A DNA stretch of 64,000 nt, taken from Umezawaea beigongshangensis. GTDB taxonomy: Bacteria > Actinomycetota > Actinomycetes > Mycobacteriales > Pseudonocardiaceae. Where the stretch lies: positions 434,001 through 498,000 of the forward strand of contig NZ_JAEIOJ010000003.1 in assembly GCF_016464305.1 (NCBI RefSeq), in the 5' to 3' direction. Position numbers and translations under genes: made by a program. Of this stretch, positions 50,430 through 60,569 are shown one piece after another (positions within the stretch are counted from its first letter, which is position 1; every line of letters starts with the position of its first letter). Below the pieces are notes generated by a model, which made no database searches, had not been told where the DNA came from, and worked only from the letters and a program-made list of their open reading frames with translations.

Positions 50430-52898
50430 TTGAGATCACTGCCCAGACTCGGCCTGGCGGCCACCGCCGCCACCGCCGTGACACTCGCGCTGACCGTGCC
50501 GAGTTCGGCCGCCCCGAGCCAGGACGCGCTGATCGCCGAGGTCTACGGCGGAGGCGGCAACTCGGGGGCGACCCTGACCAGCGACTTCGTGGAGCTGGCC
50601 AACCGCGGTGCGGCTCCCGTGAGCGTGAGCGGCTGGAGCGTGCAGTACCTCTCCGCGTCGCCCGGCCCGACGAGCAGGTGGCAGGTCACGCCGCTCACCG
50701 GCTCCGTCGCGCCCGGCGGGCGCTTCCTCGTCGGCGAGGCCACGGGCACCGGCGGCACGGTCGCCCTGCCGACGCCCGACGCCACCGGCACGATCGCCAT
50801 GTCGGGCACCAGCGGCACGATCGCCCTGGTGGCCGGCGCCGAGGCGCTCACCTGCCTCACCGCCGCTGACTGCGCGGCCGACCCGCGCGTGCGCGACCTC
50901 GTCGGCTACGGCAGCGCCGTCGTGCGCGAGGGCGGGAACGCGCCCGCCGCGTCCAGCGCCAGCGCCGTCGCCCGCGGCAGCGCGCTCACCGACACCGACG
51001 ACAACGCCACCGACTTCACCGCCGGTGCGCCCACGCCGACCAACGCGGCCGGGGACACCGCCGGCGGTCCCGGCCCGGACCCGGACCCGGAGCCCGATCC
51101 GGACCCGCAGCCGGGCGACAAGCGCGTCCGCGACGTCCAGGGGACGGGCCGGGTGTCGCCGCTGCTCGGCCAGCTGGTCACCGGGGTGCCGGGCACCGTC
51201 ACCGCCGTGCGCAACAGCGGTGACGAGGGGTTCTGGATCCAGGACACCGCGGCGGACGGCGACCCGCGCACCAGCGAGGGCGTGTTCGTCTACACCAACG
51301 CGCCGGTCACCGGCGTCGCCCCCGGCGACGCGGTGCTGGTCACCGGCACCGTCGCCGAGTACCGGCCCGGCGGCGCGACCAGCGGCAACCAGACGCTGAC
51401 CGAGCTGACCGCCGCGAGGTGGACCGTGTCGTCCAGGGGCAACCCGCTGCCCGCCGCCGAGGTGCTCGACCGCACCACCGTGCCCGACTCCTACGCGCCC
51501 GACGCGAACGGCGGCAGCGTCGAGGGGCTCCCGCTCGACCCCGCCGCGCACGCCCTGGACTTCTACGAGTCCCGCGAGGGCATGCTGCTGCGGGTGGACG
51601 ACGCGCGCGTGGTCGGCGCGAGCAACTCCTTCGGCGAGACCTGGATCACCGTCCGGCCCGAGCAGAACCCCAGCAGCAGGGGCGGCACCGTCTACACCGG
51701 CTACGACCAGCCGAACAGCGGCCGACTGAAGATCAACACCACGGGTGCTCCGCTGCCGGTGTCGAACGTGGGCGACGTCCTGCGCGGCACCACCACCGGC
51801 GCGCTGGAGTACACGAACTTCGGCGGCTACACGCTGTCGGTGATCACGCCCGGCGAGCACGTCTCCGGCGGCATCCAGCCCGAGACCACCAGGGCGGCGA
51901 GGCAGAGCGAGCTGTCCGTCGCCACCTACAACGTGGAGAACCTGGCCGCCACCAACGACCGGGCGAAGTTCGACCGGCTCGGCGCGGCCGTCGTGCGCAA
52001 CCTGAGCAGCCCGGACGTGGTGGTGCTGGAGGAGATCCAGGACGACAACGGCGCGGTCGACGACGGCACGGTCGCCGCCGGTGGCACGCTCGCGAAGTTC
52101 GTGGACGCGATCGTCGCGGCGGGCGGGCCGCGCTACTCGGCGCGCCAGATCGACCCGCAGAACAAGACCGACGGCGGTGAGCCGGGCGGCAACATCCGGG
52201 TGGCGTTCCTGTTCAACCCGGCGCGGGTGTCCTTCGTGGACCGCCCCGGCGGCGACGCGACCACGCCCGTGTCGGTCGTCGAGCAGCGCGGTCGTGCCGC
52301 GCTGTCCGTCTCACCGGGACGGATCGACCCCGCCAACCCGGCGTGGGCCAACAGCCGCAAGCCGCTCGCCGGTGAGTTCGTCTTCCGCGGGCGCACGGTG
52401 TTCGTGGTGGGCAACCACTTCAACTCCAAGGGCGGCGACCAGCCGATGCACGGCGTCGTCCAGCCGCCGGTGCGCAGCTCCGAGGTGCAGCGGCAGCAGC
52501 AGGCGGCGACGCTGCGCGCGTTCGTGGACTCCGTGCAGAAGATCGACCGGGGCGCGAACGTCGTGCTCGCCGGTGACGTCAACGACTACCAGTTCTCGCC
52601 CGCGGTGCGGACGCTGACGGCGGGTGGCGCGGTGGTCGACCTGATCGACACCCTGCCCGAGAACGAGCGGTACGGCTACGTCTTCGAGGGCAACTCGCAG
52701 GTGCTGGACCACATCTTCCTGAGCCGCAACGTCACGCGGTTCGACTACGACGTGGTGCACGTCAACGCCGAGTTCGCCGACCAGGCCAGCGATCACGACC
52801 CCCAGGTGCTGCGGATGCGTCCGAGCACGGGCAACGCCCACCTGGACGAGCTGGTCTTCTGCCTGGAGGACCTGACCGACCGCCTGCCCCGCCCCTGA
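50430..52898 (+). CDS. Secreted lamin-tail and endonuclease/exonuclease/phosphatase protein
   Basis: An 822-residue protein starting at TTG 50430 behind GGAGGAC. It has a signal peptide (to about residue 28, SSAAPS), a lamin-tail-like beta domain (DALIAEVYGGGGNSGATLTSDFVELANRG), an OB-like region, and an EEP nuclease domain (SVATYNVENLAATNDRAKFDRL, VVVLEEIQDDNG, VVGNHFNSKGGDQ, VVLAGDVNDYQFS, DHIFLSRN, SDHDPQVL). It should cleave extracellular DNA, releasing phosphate or nucleotides. Confidence 0.85.
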   Translation: MRSLPRLGLAATAATAVTLALTVPSSAAPSQDALIAEVYGGGGNSGATLTSDFVELANRGAAPVSVSGWSVQYLSASPGPTSRWQVTPLTGSVAPGGRFLVGEATGTGGTVALPTPDATGTIAMSGTSGTIALVAGAEALTCLTAADCAADPRVRDLVGYGSAVVREGGNAPAASSASAVARGSALTDTDDNATDFTAGAPTPTNAAGDTAGGPGPDPDPEPDPDPQPGDKRVRDVQGTGRVSPLLGQLVTGVPGTVTAVRNSGDEGFWIQDTAADGDPRTSEGVFVYTNAPVTGVAPGDAVLVTGTVAEYRPGGATSGNQTLTELTAARWTVSSRGNPLPAAEVLDRTTVPDSYAPDANGGSVEGLPLDPAAHALDFYESREGMLLRVDDARVVGASNSFGETWITVRPEQNPSSRGGTVYTGYDQPNSGRLKINTTGAPLPVSNVGDVLRGTTTGALEYTNFGGYTLSVITPGEHVSGGIQPETTRAARQSELSVATYNVENLAATNDRAKFDRLGAAVVRNLSSPDVVVLEEIQDDNGAVDDGTVAAGGTLAKFVDAIVAAGGPRYSARQIDPQNKTDGGEPGGNIRVAFLFNPARVSFVDRPGGDATTPVSVVEQRGRAALSVSPGRIDPANPAWANSRKPLAGEFVFRGRTVFVVGNHFNSKGGDQPMHGVVQPPVRSSEVQRQQQAATLRAFVDSVQKIDRGANVVLAGDVNDYQFSPAVRTLTAGGAVVDLIDTLPENERYGYVFEGNSQVLDHIFLSRNVTRFDYDVVHVNAEFADQASDHDPQVLRMRPSTGNAHLDELVFCLEDLTDRLPRP

Positions 52899-52905
52899 CC
52901 GGACC

Positions 52906-52935
52906 GCACGGGGGTCACCGCGGTGACCCCCGTGC
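52906..52935 (+). terminator. Terminator of the secreted nuclease gene
   Basis: A perfect 30-bp palindrome (GCACGGGGGTCACCG and complement) right after the stop. Confidence 0.65.
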
Positions 52936-52960
52936 GCGGCGACACGGCCCCGGAACGCGG

Positions 52961-52995
52961 CAGAGGCCCCGGCACACGCGGTGCCGGGGCCTCTG
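52961..52995 (-). terminator. Terminator-like hairpin of tRNA-Ser(GGA)
   Basis: CAGAGGCCCCGGCAC and its complement, 15 bp, lie directly downstream of the leftward tRNA gene. Confidence 0.65.
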
Positions 52996-53000
52996 ATCTG

Positions 53001-53085
53001 CGGAGGATACGGGATTTGAACCCGTGAGGGGGTTAACCCAACACGATTTCCAGTCGTGCGCACTAGGCCACTATGCGAATCCTCC
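53001..53085 (-). tRNA. tRNA-Ser (GGA)
   Basis: On the minus strand GGAGGAT pairs with ATCCTCC. The anticodon loop CTGGAAA holds GGA, the variable arm is long, and the T loop is TTCAAAT. It is the third intact serine tRNA of the window. Confidence 0.95.
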
Positions 53086-53194
53086 GTCGCCGAGACTACC
53101 GGAGGGGGTGGCGCTGCTCCAAAACGGGTGGCCGCCCGTCTGTCCCGCCCGCCCCCCGCGCCGGGAGTCCGCACGGACTCGCTACACTGGACTC

Positions 53195-53280
53195 GGACCT
53201 CGTGCGGCACACATCTCGCGAACCTCCCCAGGGCCGGAAGGCAGCAAGGATAAGCGGGCTCTGGTGGGTGCACGGGGTCC
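53195..53280 (+). ncRNA. ffs: Signal recognition particle RNA, small bacterial type
   Basis: The closed hairpin GGACCTCGTGC with GCACGGGGTCC frames the universal SRP domain IV core: CCAGGGCCGGAAGGCAGCAAGG with its GGAA tetraloop and asymmetric loop. It binds Ffh for membrane targeting. It lies directly upstream of dnaX, a usual actinobacterial order. Confidence 0.9.
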
Positions 53281-53317
53281 CCTTTCGTCGTCGGGGCCTG
53301 CCGGTACTGTCTCCCGC

Positions 53318-55363
53318 GTGGCGCTGGCCCTCTACCGCAAGTACCGACCGGCCTCCTTCTCCGAGGTGGTCGGGCAGGAGCACGTCACCGAGCCGTTGCG
53401 CACGGCGCTGGCGTCGGGGCGGGTGAACCACGCCTACCTGTTCTCCGGGCCGCGCGGCTGCGGCAAGACGTCCAGCGCGCGCATCATGGCGCGCTCGCTG
53501 AACTGCGTGCAGGGCCCCACGCCGGACCCGTGCGGCGAGTGCAACTCGTGCGTCGGTCTCGCGCCCAACGGCCCCGGCAGCGTCGACGTCGTCGAGCTGG
53601 ACGCGGCGAGCCACGGTGGTGTGGACGACGCCCGCGAGCTGCGCGACAAGGCGTTCTTCGCCCCGGCCGAGTCCCGCTACCGGGTGTTCATCATCGACGA
53701 GGCCCACATGGTCACGACGCAGGGCTTCAACGCCCTGCTCAAGATCGTGGAGGAGCCGCCGGAGCACCTGATCTTCGTCTTCGCGACGACGGAGCCGGAG
53801 AAGGTCCTGCCGACGATCCGCTCGCGCACGCACCACTACCCCTTCCGGCTGATCCCGCCCGGCGCGATGCGCTCCCTGCTGGAGCGGAACTGCGCGGCCG
53901 AGGGCGTGCAGGTCGCCGCGCCGGTGTTCCCGCTGGTCATCCGGGCCGGTGGCGGCTCGGCCCGCGACACCCAGTCCGTCATGGACCAGCTGCTGTCGGG
54001 CGCCGGGCCCGAGGGAGTGACCTACGACCGCGCCGTGTCGCTGCTCGGCGTCACGGACGTGGCGCTGATCGACGACGTGGTCAACGGCCTCGCGACGGGT
54101 GACGGGGCCGCGGTCTTCGGCACGGTCGACCGTCTCGTGGAGGCCGGTCACGACCCGCGCCGCTTCGCCTCCGACCTGCTCGACCGGCTGCGCGACCTCG
54201 TGCTGATCAGGGCCGTGCCGGACGCCGCCGAACGCGGGCTGGTGTCCGCGCCGGAGGACGAGGTGGCGACGATGGTGGCGCAGGCCGAGCAGATCGGCCC
54301 CGCGACGCTGTCCCGCTACGCCGAGATCGTCCACCAGGGCCTCACCGACATGCGGGGGGCCACGGCCGCCCGCCTGGTGCTGGAGCTGGTCTGCGCCCGC
54401 ATGATGCTGCCGGCGGCCGACGAGTCGGAGGCAGCGCTGCTCCAGCGCGTCGAGCGGCTGGAGCGCCGGACGACGTCGGCCCAGATGGCTCCCGGCGACG
54501 TCGCCGCCGAGTCGCGGCCCGCGTTCCAGCGACCCTCCCGGCGCGGCCCGGAGCCCGAGCCGGTCGCGCCCGTGCGGGAGGCTCCCGCGCAGGTCCCGGA
54601 ACCCGCGCGGCCCGCGCCCGTCGCACCGCCGCCGGTCGCCGCGCCAGCACCGGTCGTGCCAGCGCCCGTCGCGGCCGCACCCGCGGTGTCTGCCGTGCCC
54701 GCGGTGTCTGCCGTGCCCGCGGTGCCCGCCGCGCCCGTGTCCGCCGCACCCGTCGCCGAGCCCGTCGCCGACGCGGCGACCGGGGCCCTCGACGCGGCCG
54801 GTCTGCGCCGCAGGTGGTCGGAGCTGCTGGGCGCGGTGCGCGCCAGCAGCCGCAGCACCGAGGCGATGCTGACCAACGCCACCGTCACCGCGGTCGACGG
54901 CACCACCGTCACGATCGGTCACACCTCGGCCCCGCTGGCCCGCCGGCTCGCCGAGCCGCGCAACGCCGAGGCCATCTCCAAGGCGCTGACGGCGGTGTTC
55001 GGCGGCACCTGGCAGGTCCTGTGCGTGCACGCCGAGCCGGGGTCGGCCGGAGCGCGGCCCGCGGCACCGGTGAAGCAGCGCGCCGCCGCCCCCACCAGGC
55101 CCAGCCAGGCCGGGCGGGCGGCGCAGGAGCCGCAGTCGTCGTCGCAGCGCCCGCGCTCGGCGGCCGACGACGTGCCCCCGCCGCCGGAGCCGCCCGAGCC
55201 CGACGACCCCCTCCCGCCGGAGCCGGTGGACGAGGAGGAGATGCTCGCCGAGGCCGCGCGCCCGACCGAACCGGGCGACGAGGGGGAGAAGCACGACCCC
55301 GAGGCCGTGATGCTGAAGCTGCTCGCCGACGAACTGGGCGCCAGGCCGATCAAGTCGAAGTGA
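53318..55363 (+). CDS. dnaX: DNA polymerase III subunit gamma/tau
   Basis: The 681-residue clamp-loader subunit has YRKYRPASFSEVVGQEHV, Walker A GPRGCGKTSSAR, the zinc-binding Cys set (CGECNSC), Walker B VFIIDEAHMV, and FATTEPEKVLPTIRSR. A long Pro/Ala-rich linker and an acidic C-terminus, as in actinobacteria, follow domain III. It starts at GTG 53318 (ALALYRKYRP). It heads the dnaX-ybaB-recR series. Confidence 0.95.
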   Translation: MALALYRKYRPASFSEVVGQEHVTEPLRTALASGRVNHAYLFSGPRGCGKTSSARIMARSLNCVQGPTPDPCGECNSCVGLAPNGPGSVDVVELDAASHGGVDDARELRDKAFFAPAESRYRVFIIDEAHMVTTQGFNALLKIVEEPPEHLIFVFATTEPEKVLPTIRSRTHHYPFRLIPPGAMRSLLERNCAAEGVQVAAPVFPLVIRAGGGSARDTQSVMDQLLSGAGPEGVTYDRAVSLLGVTDVALIDDVVNGLATGDGAAVFGTVDRLVEAGHDPRRFASDLLDRLRDLVLIRAVPDAAERGLVSAPEDEVATMVAQAEQIGPATLSRYAEIVHQGLTDMRGATAARLVLELVCARMMLPAADESEAALLQRVERLERRTTSAQMAPGDVAAESRPAFQRPSRRGPEPEPVAPVREAPAQVPEPARPAPVAPPPVAAPAPVVPAPVAAAPAVSAVPAVSAVPAVPAAPVSAAPVAEPVADAATGALDAAGLRRRWSELLGAVRASSRSTEAMLTNATVTAVDGTTVTIGHTSAPLARRLAEPRNAEAISKALTAVFGGTWQVLCVHAEPGSAGARPAAPVKQRAAAPTRPSQAGRAAQEPQSSSQRPRSAADDVPPPPEPPEPDDPLPPEPVDEEEMLAEAARPTEPGDEGEKHDPEAVMLKLLADELGARPIKSK

Positions 55364-55453
55364 CGGCCGTCGCGCCCCGGTGCCGCGCGGGACGACCGCG
55401 TGCCCGGCGCGACTACGCTGGAGCCGGCGGCAGAACCGACGAGAGGAACCGCG

Positions 55454-55792
55454 GTGCAACCCGGTCAGCCCAACATGCAGCAGATCCTCCAGCAGGCGCA
55501 GAAGATGCAGCAGCAGCTAGCTGAGGCACAGCAGGCGCTCGCGGACGCCGAGGTCACGGGCACGGCCGGTGGCGGTCTGGTGACGGCGGTGGTGTCCGGC
55601 GGCGGCGAGCTGAAGACTCTCACCATCGACCCGAAGGTCGTGGACCCCGACGACACGGAGACCCTCGCGGACCTCGTCGTCGCCGCGGTGCGCGACGCCA
55701 ACCGCGCGGCGCAGGAGCTGGCGGCGCAGAAGATGGGCCCGCTCGCGGGCGGGCTGGGCGACATGGGCGGCCTCGGCGGCCTGCTCGGCTGA
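55454..55792 (+). CDS. ybaB: YbaB/EbfC nucleoid-associated protein
   Basis: A 112-residue protein with [53 protein letters not shown], the helix-sheet signature of YbaB, and a Gly-rich end. It forms DNA-binding dimers. GAGAGG precedes GTG 55454. Its place between dnaX and recR is conserved widely. Confidence 0.9.
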   Translation: MQPGQPNMQQILQQAQKMQQQLAEAQQALADAEVTGTAGGGLVTAVVSGGGELKTLTIDPKVVDPDDTETLADLVVAAVRDANRAAQELAAQKMGPLAGGLGDMGGLGGLLG

Positions 55793-55876
55793 TCCCCGCT
55801 CCGGTCACCGGCGGCCCGCGGCACGCGCCGCGGGCCGCCGGTGCGACCGACCACTCCGATCACAGACGGGACGCGG

Positions 55877-56485
55877 ATGTACGAGGGTCCGGTACAGGAC
55901 TTGATCGACGAGCTCGGCCGGTTGCCGGGCGTCGGTCCCAAGAGCGCGCAGCGCATCGCCTTCCACCTGCTGGCGGCCGACCCGGCCGACATCGGGAAGT
56001 TGCAGGACGCCCTGCAGAAGGTGAAGGACGGCGTGGTGTTCTGCGACGTCTGCGGCAACGTCTCGGCCGAGACGACCTGCCGGATCTGCCGCGACCCGCG
56101 CCGCGACCCGTCGGTGGTGTGCGTGGTGGAGGAGCCGAAGGACGTCCTCGCGGTGGAGCGCACCCGCGAGTTCAAGGGCCGCTACCACGTGCTGGGCGGC
56201 GCGCTGGACCCGCTGTCCGGCGTCGGCCCCGACCAGCTCCGCATCCGCCAGCTGCTGACCCGGATGTCGACCCGCACCGACGGCCAGGACATCACCGAGA
56301 TCATCATCGCCACCGACCCGAACACCGAGGGCGAGGCGACTGCGACCTACCTCGTGCGGATGCTGCGCGACTTCCCCGGCCTCGCGGTGACCCGGCTCGC
56401 GTCGGGCCTGCCGATGGGCGGAGACCTGGAGTTCGCCGACGAGCTGACGCTGGGCCGCGCGCTGTCCGGCCGCCGCTCGATGTGA
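55877..56485 (+). CDS. recR: Recombination mediator protein
   Basis: The 202-residue protein has the helix-hairpin-helix [21 protein letters not shown], a four-Cys zinc finger (CDVCGNV...CRICRD), the Toprim start [15 protein letters not shown] and the C-terminal Walker B-like [16 protein letters not shown]. It loads RecA at gaps with RecO. The ATG 55877 start lacks the few extra residues of an upstream start. Confidence 0.95.
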   Translation: MYEGPVQDLIDELGRLPGVGPKSAQRIAFHLLAADPADIGKLQDALQKVKDGVVFCDVCGNVSAETTCRICRDPRRDPSVVCVVEEPKDVLAVERTREFKGRYHVLGGALDPLSGVGPDQLRIRQLLTRMSTRTDGQDITEIIIATDPNTEGEATATYLVRMLRDFPGLAVTRLASGLPMGGDLEFADELTLGRALSGRRSM

Positions 56486-57021
56486 CCGACCTCGTCGCGG
56501 CGGTGCTCGCCGCACCACCGAGGCTGGGCGCGGTGCGGCTGGTCGCCGTGGACGGGCCGTCCGGCGCCGGCAAGAGCACGGTCGCCGCGAGGCTCGCGGC
56601 CGACCTGCCGGTGCGCACGGTGCTCGTCCCCACCGACCACTTCGCCACCTGGGACGACCCGGTGTCGTGGTGGCCGACGCTGCGCGACGGCGTCCTGGAG
56701 CCCCTGTCCCGCGGGGAGGCGGGCCGCTACCAGCGCGTGGTGTGGCCGAACGGCTTCCCGGAGCCCGGTGAGCACATCACCGTGGAGCCGCCCGAGGTGC
56801 TCGTCGTCGAGGGCGTGTCCGCCGCCCGCCGGTCGATCGCCGAGAAGCTGTCGCTCGCGGTGTTCGTGGAGCTGGACGACCCGCTGGTGCGACTGGAGCG
56901 GGCCGTGCGGCGCGACGGCGAGGGCAGCCGCGAGCACCTGCGGCGCTGGCAGGACTTCGAGCGGGGCTGGTTCGCGGTGGACGACCCGCGCTCGCGCGCC
57001 GACGTCGTGGTCACCGCCTGA
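56482..57021 (+). CDS. Uridine-kinase-like P-loop protein
   Basis: A 179-residue P-loop kinase: [19 protein letters not shown] (Walker A), [44 protein letters not shown] and [19 protein letters not shown]. The GTG overlaps the RecR stop as GTGA, so it is coupled to recR. The family resembles uridine kinases, but the natural substrate is not clear. Confidence 0.8.
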   Translation: MTDLVAAVLAAPPRLGAVRLVAVDGPSGAGKSTVAARLAADLPVRTVLVPTDHFATWDDPVSWWPTLRDGVLEPLSRGEAGRYQRVVWPNGFPEPGEHITVEPPEVLVVEGVSAARRSIAEKLSLAVFVELDDPLVRLERAVRRDGEGSREHLRRWQDFERGWFAVDDPRSRADVVVTA

Positions 57022-57027
57022 CGCCGG

Positions 57028-60000
57028 TCAGCGCCGGTTGCCCGTCACACCCTCGACCGTGCCGCGCAGCACGTGCGCGTCGGGCGTGCCGACCTCGGTG
57101 AACACCTCCAGCGCGCCCGACCAGGCGCGCAGCGCCGCCTCCCGGTCCCCGGCGGCCAGCAGCGCGTCCCCGGCCAGCCACGCCGCCTGCGCGTGCACGA
57201 GCCGCTGGCCGCTGCGCTCGCTGAGCTCCTCGGCGCGGCGCGCGCGGTCCAGCGCCTCGTCGACGTCGCCCAGTTCGAGCCGCACGCGCCCGAGCAGCAC
57301 CAGCACGTCCGTCTCGGCGAGCCGCAACCGGGCCCGGCCGGTCGCCTCCCACGCCTGCGTGGCCAGCAGCAGCGCCTCCTCCGGGTCACCCGCCGCGAGC
57401 CGGGTCCACGCCAGGCCGCGCCGGGCGTTGCACGCGCCGAACGCGTAGCTCGACTCCTCGGCCAGCCGCAGCGCCTCCCCGTGGCACGTCGCGGCCTCGT
57501 CGCCGCGCCCGGCCAGGGTCAGCGCCTCGCCGAGCACGTTGTTCGCGTCGCACACGCCCTTCTGGTTGCCGATGTCGGCGGCGATGGTCCTGGCACGGGT
57601 GGCCTCGGTGATCGCCTCGTCGTAGTCGCCGCGCATGATGTGCACGACCGCCATGCCCTCGTGCGGCAGGTGGCTGAAGATCCGCGCCGACGCGCGCTCG
57701 TAGAGGGCGCCCGCGCGGCGGAACATCTCCGCGGCCTCGGCCGGTCGCCCGCGCAGCGCGTGCACCTCGCCCAGCGCGCGCACGCTGTTGGCCTGCGTCA
57801 CCCACACCCCGAGCCGCGTGCCGACCGCCAGCGACCCCTCGAACGCCCCGGCCGCCCGGTCGAGCTGACCGAGCTGGAGGTACACGCCGCCGAGGTTGAA
57901 CAGGGCGACCGCCTCGCGCTGGTGCGCGCCGATCCGGCGGGTGATCACCAGCGCGTGCTCCAGGTGCTCCGCCGCCTGCTCCAGCTCGCCCAGGTCGATG
58001 TGGACCGTGCCGAGGTTGGACAGCAGCGCGGCCTCCGCCTCGGGCACCCCGGCGCGCTCCAGCAGCGGCACGGCCCTGCGGTAGTGCTCCAGGGCGGTGA
58101 GCTGGCGGCCGATGGCCCAGAACAGCGTGCCCAGCGAGCTGAGCATCGCGACCTGTCCCACCGGGTCGTCGACGTCCTGCGCCGCGCGCAGCCCCGCCTT
58201 GGCGGTCGTCAGCCACTCCGCTGGCAGGCCCTGCGTGTAGAAGTAGCCGCGCAGGGCGTCGGCGAGCTGCCAGGACCCCCGCTGGTCGCTCTGGGCGGCT
58301 TCCCCGACGAGCGCCACGAGGTTCGCCCGCTCGGCGTCGAGCCACGCCTTGGCCTCCAGGTGGGAGCTGAACGTGCGCGGCGCCAGCCCCTCGGACTCCG
58401 GCGGGCGCGGCAGCCGCAGCATGGTCGTCTTCATCGCGGTCGTCGCGTTGTCCACCGACCGCACGCTCCACTGCACCAGCCGCTCGAACGCCGCGGCGGC
58501 CTCCTGCGCGGTCCGCTCGGCGTGCAGCCGCGCGGCGGCGTACTCGCGCAGCAGGTCGTGGAACTGGTAGCGGTTCGGCGCGTGGTCGTCGACGAGGTTC
58601 GCCGCCGCGAGCCGGTCCAGCCCGCGCCGGGCCTGCTGGGTGGTGAGCCGGGTGATGGCCGCCGCCACGTCGGGCGTGATGTCCGTGCCCGGCACGACGC
58701 TGAGCAGCCGGAACAGGTGCGCCAGCTCGGGAGGCAGCGCCGCGTAGGACAGGTCGAACGCCACGTGCACCGCGATCCGCTCGTCGCCGTCCACGGCCAG
58801 CGCGGCGAGCCGGTTGCCCGCGCGCAGCTCCTCGGCGTACTCGGCGATCGTCGTGTCGGGGCGGCTCATCAGGTTGGCGGCGGCGATGCGCAGCGCCAGC
58901 GGCAGGTGGGCGCACAGCTCGGCGAGGGCGTCGGCGGCCTCGGGCTGCGCCTCCACCAGGTCGCGGCCGAGCATCCCGGCCAGCAGCGCCCGCGCCTCCC
59001 GCACGTCGAGCACGTCGAGCCGCACGTTGCTGGCCGCGTGGCTCACGGCGAGCTCGCGCAGGGTGTCGCGGCTGGTCACCAGCACCGCGCAGCCCTGCGA
59101 GCCGGGCAGCCGGGTCAGAGCGGACACGGCCTGCGGACCGGGCAGCAGCGGACGGATCTGCTCGGCCGTCGCGGCGTTGTCCAGGACGAGCAGCACGCGG
59201 CGCCCGGTGAGCCGCTCCCGGAACATCGCCTCCTGCTCGTCCTGGTCCAGCGGGATCGACTCGGCGGCCACGCCCAGCGCCCGCAGGAACCTCGGCAGCA
59301 CGTCGACGGCGCTCAGCGGCGGGCCGGGCGCGTACCCGCGCAGGTTCACGTAGAGCTGGCCGTCGGGGAACCGCGCCCGCAGGCGGTGCGCGCAGTGCAC
59401 GGCCAGCGCCGTCTTGCCCACACCGGGCGGCCCGGCGAGCGCCACCACGGGCACGTTCTGCGCCGTGAGCAGCAGCGCCTCGACCAGCCGCGCGGCCCGG
59501 TCGCGGCCGACGAAGTCCCCGATGTCGGCCGGCAGCTGCGACGGCACCGCCCGTTCCGGTCCCGCGACCCGCGCGACGACGGCGGCGCGTTCCAGGAACG
59601 GCTCACCGCGCAGGACCTGCGCGTGCGCGGCGCGCAGCTCGTCGCCGGGGTCGATGCCCAGGTCGTCGGCCAGCAGCCGGGACACCCGGTCGAACGCCGT
59701 CAGCGCCTCGTCCCGCCTGCCGCTGCGGTGCAGGGCCAGCACGAGCTGCGCCCAGAACCGCTCGCGCAGCGGGTGCTGGGAGGTCAGGGCGGTCAGCTCG
59801 GGCACGAGCAGCGCGTGCAGGCCGAGCTCCAGGTCGACGCCGATGCGGCGCTCCAGGGCGTGCAGCCGCCGCTCGTCCAGGCGCGGCACCTCGTCGCGGT
59901 GCAGCACCTGCGACGGCACGTCGACCATCGCGGGGCCGCGCCACAGGCCGAGCGCCGCGCTGAACGCGGCCGCCGCCGCCGTGAGGTTGCCCGCGGCGAG

Positions 60001-60342
60001 GTCCTGCTCGCCCTGCTCGACCAGCGGACCGAAGCGGGCGAGGTCGAGGGTGCGCTCGTCCACGTCGACCAGGTAGCCGTCGGGCACCGTGCGGATCGGC
60101 ACGGCGGGACCGAGCGCCTGGCGCAGCCGCATCACGTAGGTCTGGAGGGTGCCGCGGTACCTGGCGGGCGGGTCGTCGCCCCACACGTGGACCGCCAGCT
60201 CGTCCACGGACACCGCCGCGCCGGCCCGCAGGAGCAGGGAGACGAGCAGCGCGCGGTGCCGTCCTGCCCGGACGGGCAGCTCCTCGCCGTTCACCAGCAC
60301 CTGGAGCGGGCCCAGGACCCCGAACTCCAGCTGCGTGCTCAT
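57028..60342 (-). CDS. SARP/AfsR-type regulator with NB-ARC and TPR domains
   Basis: A 1104-residue protein: N-terminal OmpR-like DNA-binding plus BTAD domain (LEFGVLGPLQVLVNGEELPVRAGRHRALLVSLLLRAG...; to about residue 245), NB-ARC ATPase with GPPGVGKTALAVHCA and LLVLDNAAT (residues about 275-600), then tetratricopeptide repeats to the end. AfsR-like proteins activate secondary metabolism promoters. The gene faces away from the binding-protein gene across about 230 bases. Confidence 0.9.
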   Translation of the reverse strand: MSTQLEFGVLGPLQVLVNGEELPVRAGRHRALLVSLLLRAGAAVSVDELAVHVWGDDPPARYRGTLQTYVMRLRQALGPAVPIRTVPDGYLVDVDERTLDLARFGPLVEQGEQDLAAGNLTAAAAAFSAALGLWRGPAMVDVPSQVLHRDEVPRLDERRLHALERRIGVDLELGLHALLVPELTALTSQHPLRERFWAQLVLALHRSGRRDEALTAFDRVSRLLADDLGIDPGDELRAAHAQVLRGEPFLERAAVVARVAGPERAVPSQLPADIGDFVGRDRAARLVEALLLTAQNVPVVALAGPPGVGKTALAVHCAHRLRARFPDGQLYVNLRGYAPGPPLSAVDVLPRFLRALGVAAESIPLDQDEQEAMFRERLTGRRVLLVLDNAATAEQIRPLLPGPQAVSALTRLPGSQGCAVLVTSRDTLRELAVSHAASNVRLDVLDVREARALLAGMLGRDLVEAQPEAADALAELCAHLPLALRIAAANLMSRPDTTIAEYAEELRAGNRLAALAVDGDERIAVHVAFDLSYAALPPELAHLFRLLSVVPGTDITPDVAAAITRLTTQQARRGLDRLAAANLVDDHAPNRYQFHDLLREYAAARLHAERTAQEAAAAFERLVQWSVRSVDNATTAMKTTMLRLPRPPESEGLAPRTFSSHLEAKAWLDAERANLVALVGEAAQSDQRGSWQLADALRGYFYTQGLPAEWLTTAKAGLRAAQDVDDPVGQVAMLSSLGTLFWAIGRQLTALEHYRRAVPLLERAGVPEAEAALLSNLGTVHIDLGELEQAAEHLEHALVITRRIGAHQREAVALFNLGGVYLQLGQLDRAAGAFEGSLAVGTRLGVWVTQANSVRALGEVHALRGRPAEAAEMFRRAGALYERASARIFSHLPHEGMAVVHIMRGDYDEAITEATRARTIAADIGNQKGVCDANNVLGEALTLAGRGDEAATCHGEALRLAEESSYAFGACNARRGLAWTRLAAGDPEEALLLATQAWEATGRARLRLAETDVLVLLGRVRLELGDVDEALDRARRAEELSERSGQRLVHAQAAWLAGDALLAAGDREAALRAWSGALEVFTEVGTPDAHVLRGTVEGVTGNRR

Positions 60343-60569
60343 CTCGCCGAAACCTCCTGTCCGGGCGTACGAGTTCCGTTCTACATGTTGTCCGGCGGGC
60401 CGCTTGACAGAGCCTGGTCACGGTGGGTCAGCGGTCGGGTGCGCGACGTAGGAGAATGTTCGTTCCAGTGGCCGGATCGTGACCTCACGGACCCCGGAAG
60501 GCGTAGTCGAACCGGTTAGGGTCCGTGACCACACCGTGAGATCCCGGACTGTTTCCCTAGGGGTGTTTG

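Noticed and set aside
53318-55363. Programmed frameshift producing a short gamma subunit of dnaX
   Set aside because: No slippery A-rich heptamer is visible in this high-GC gene.
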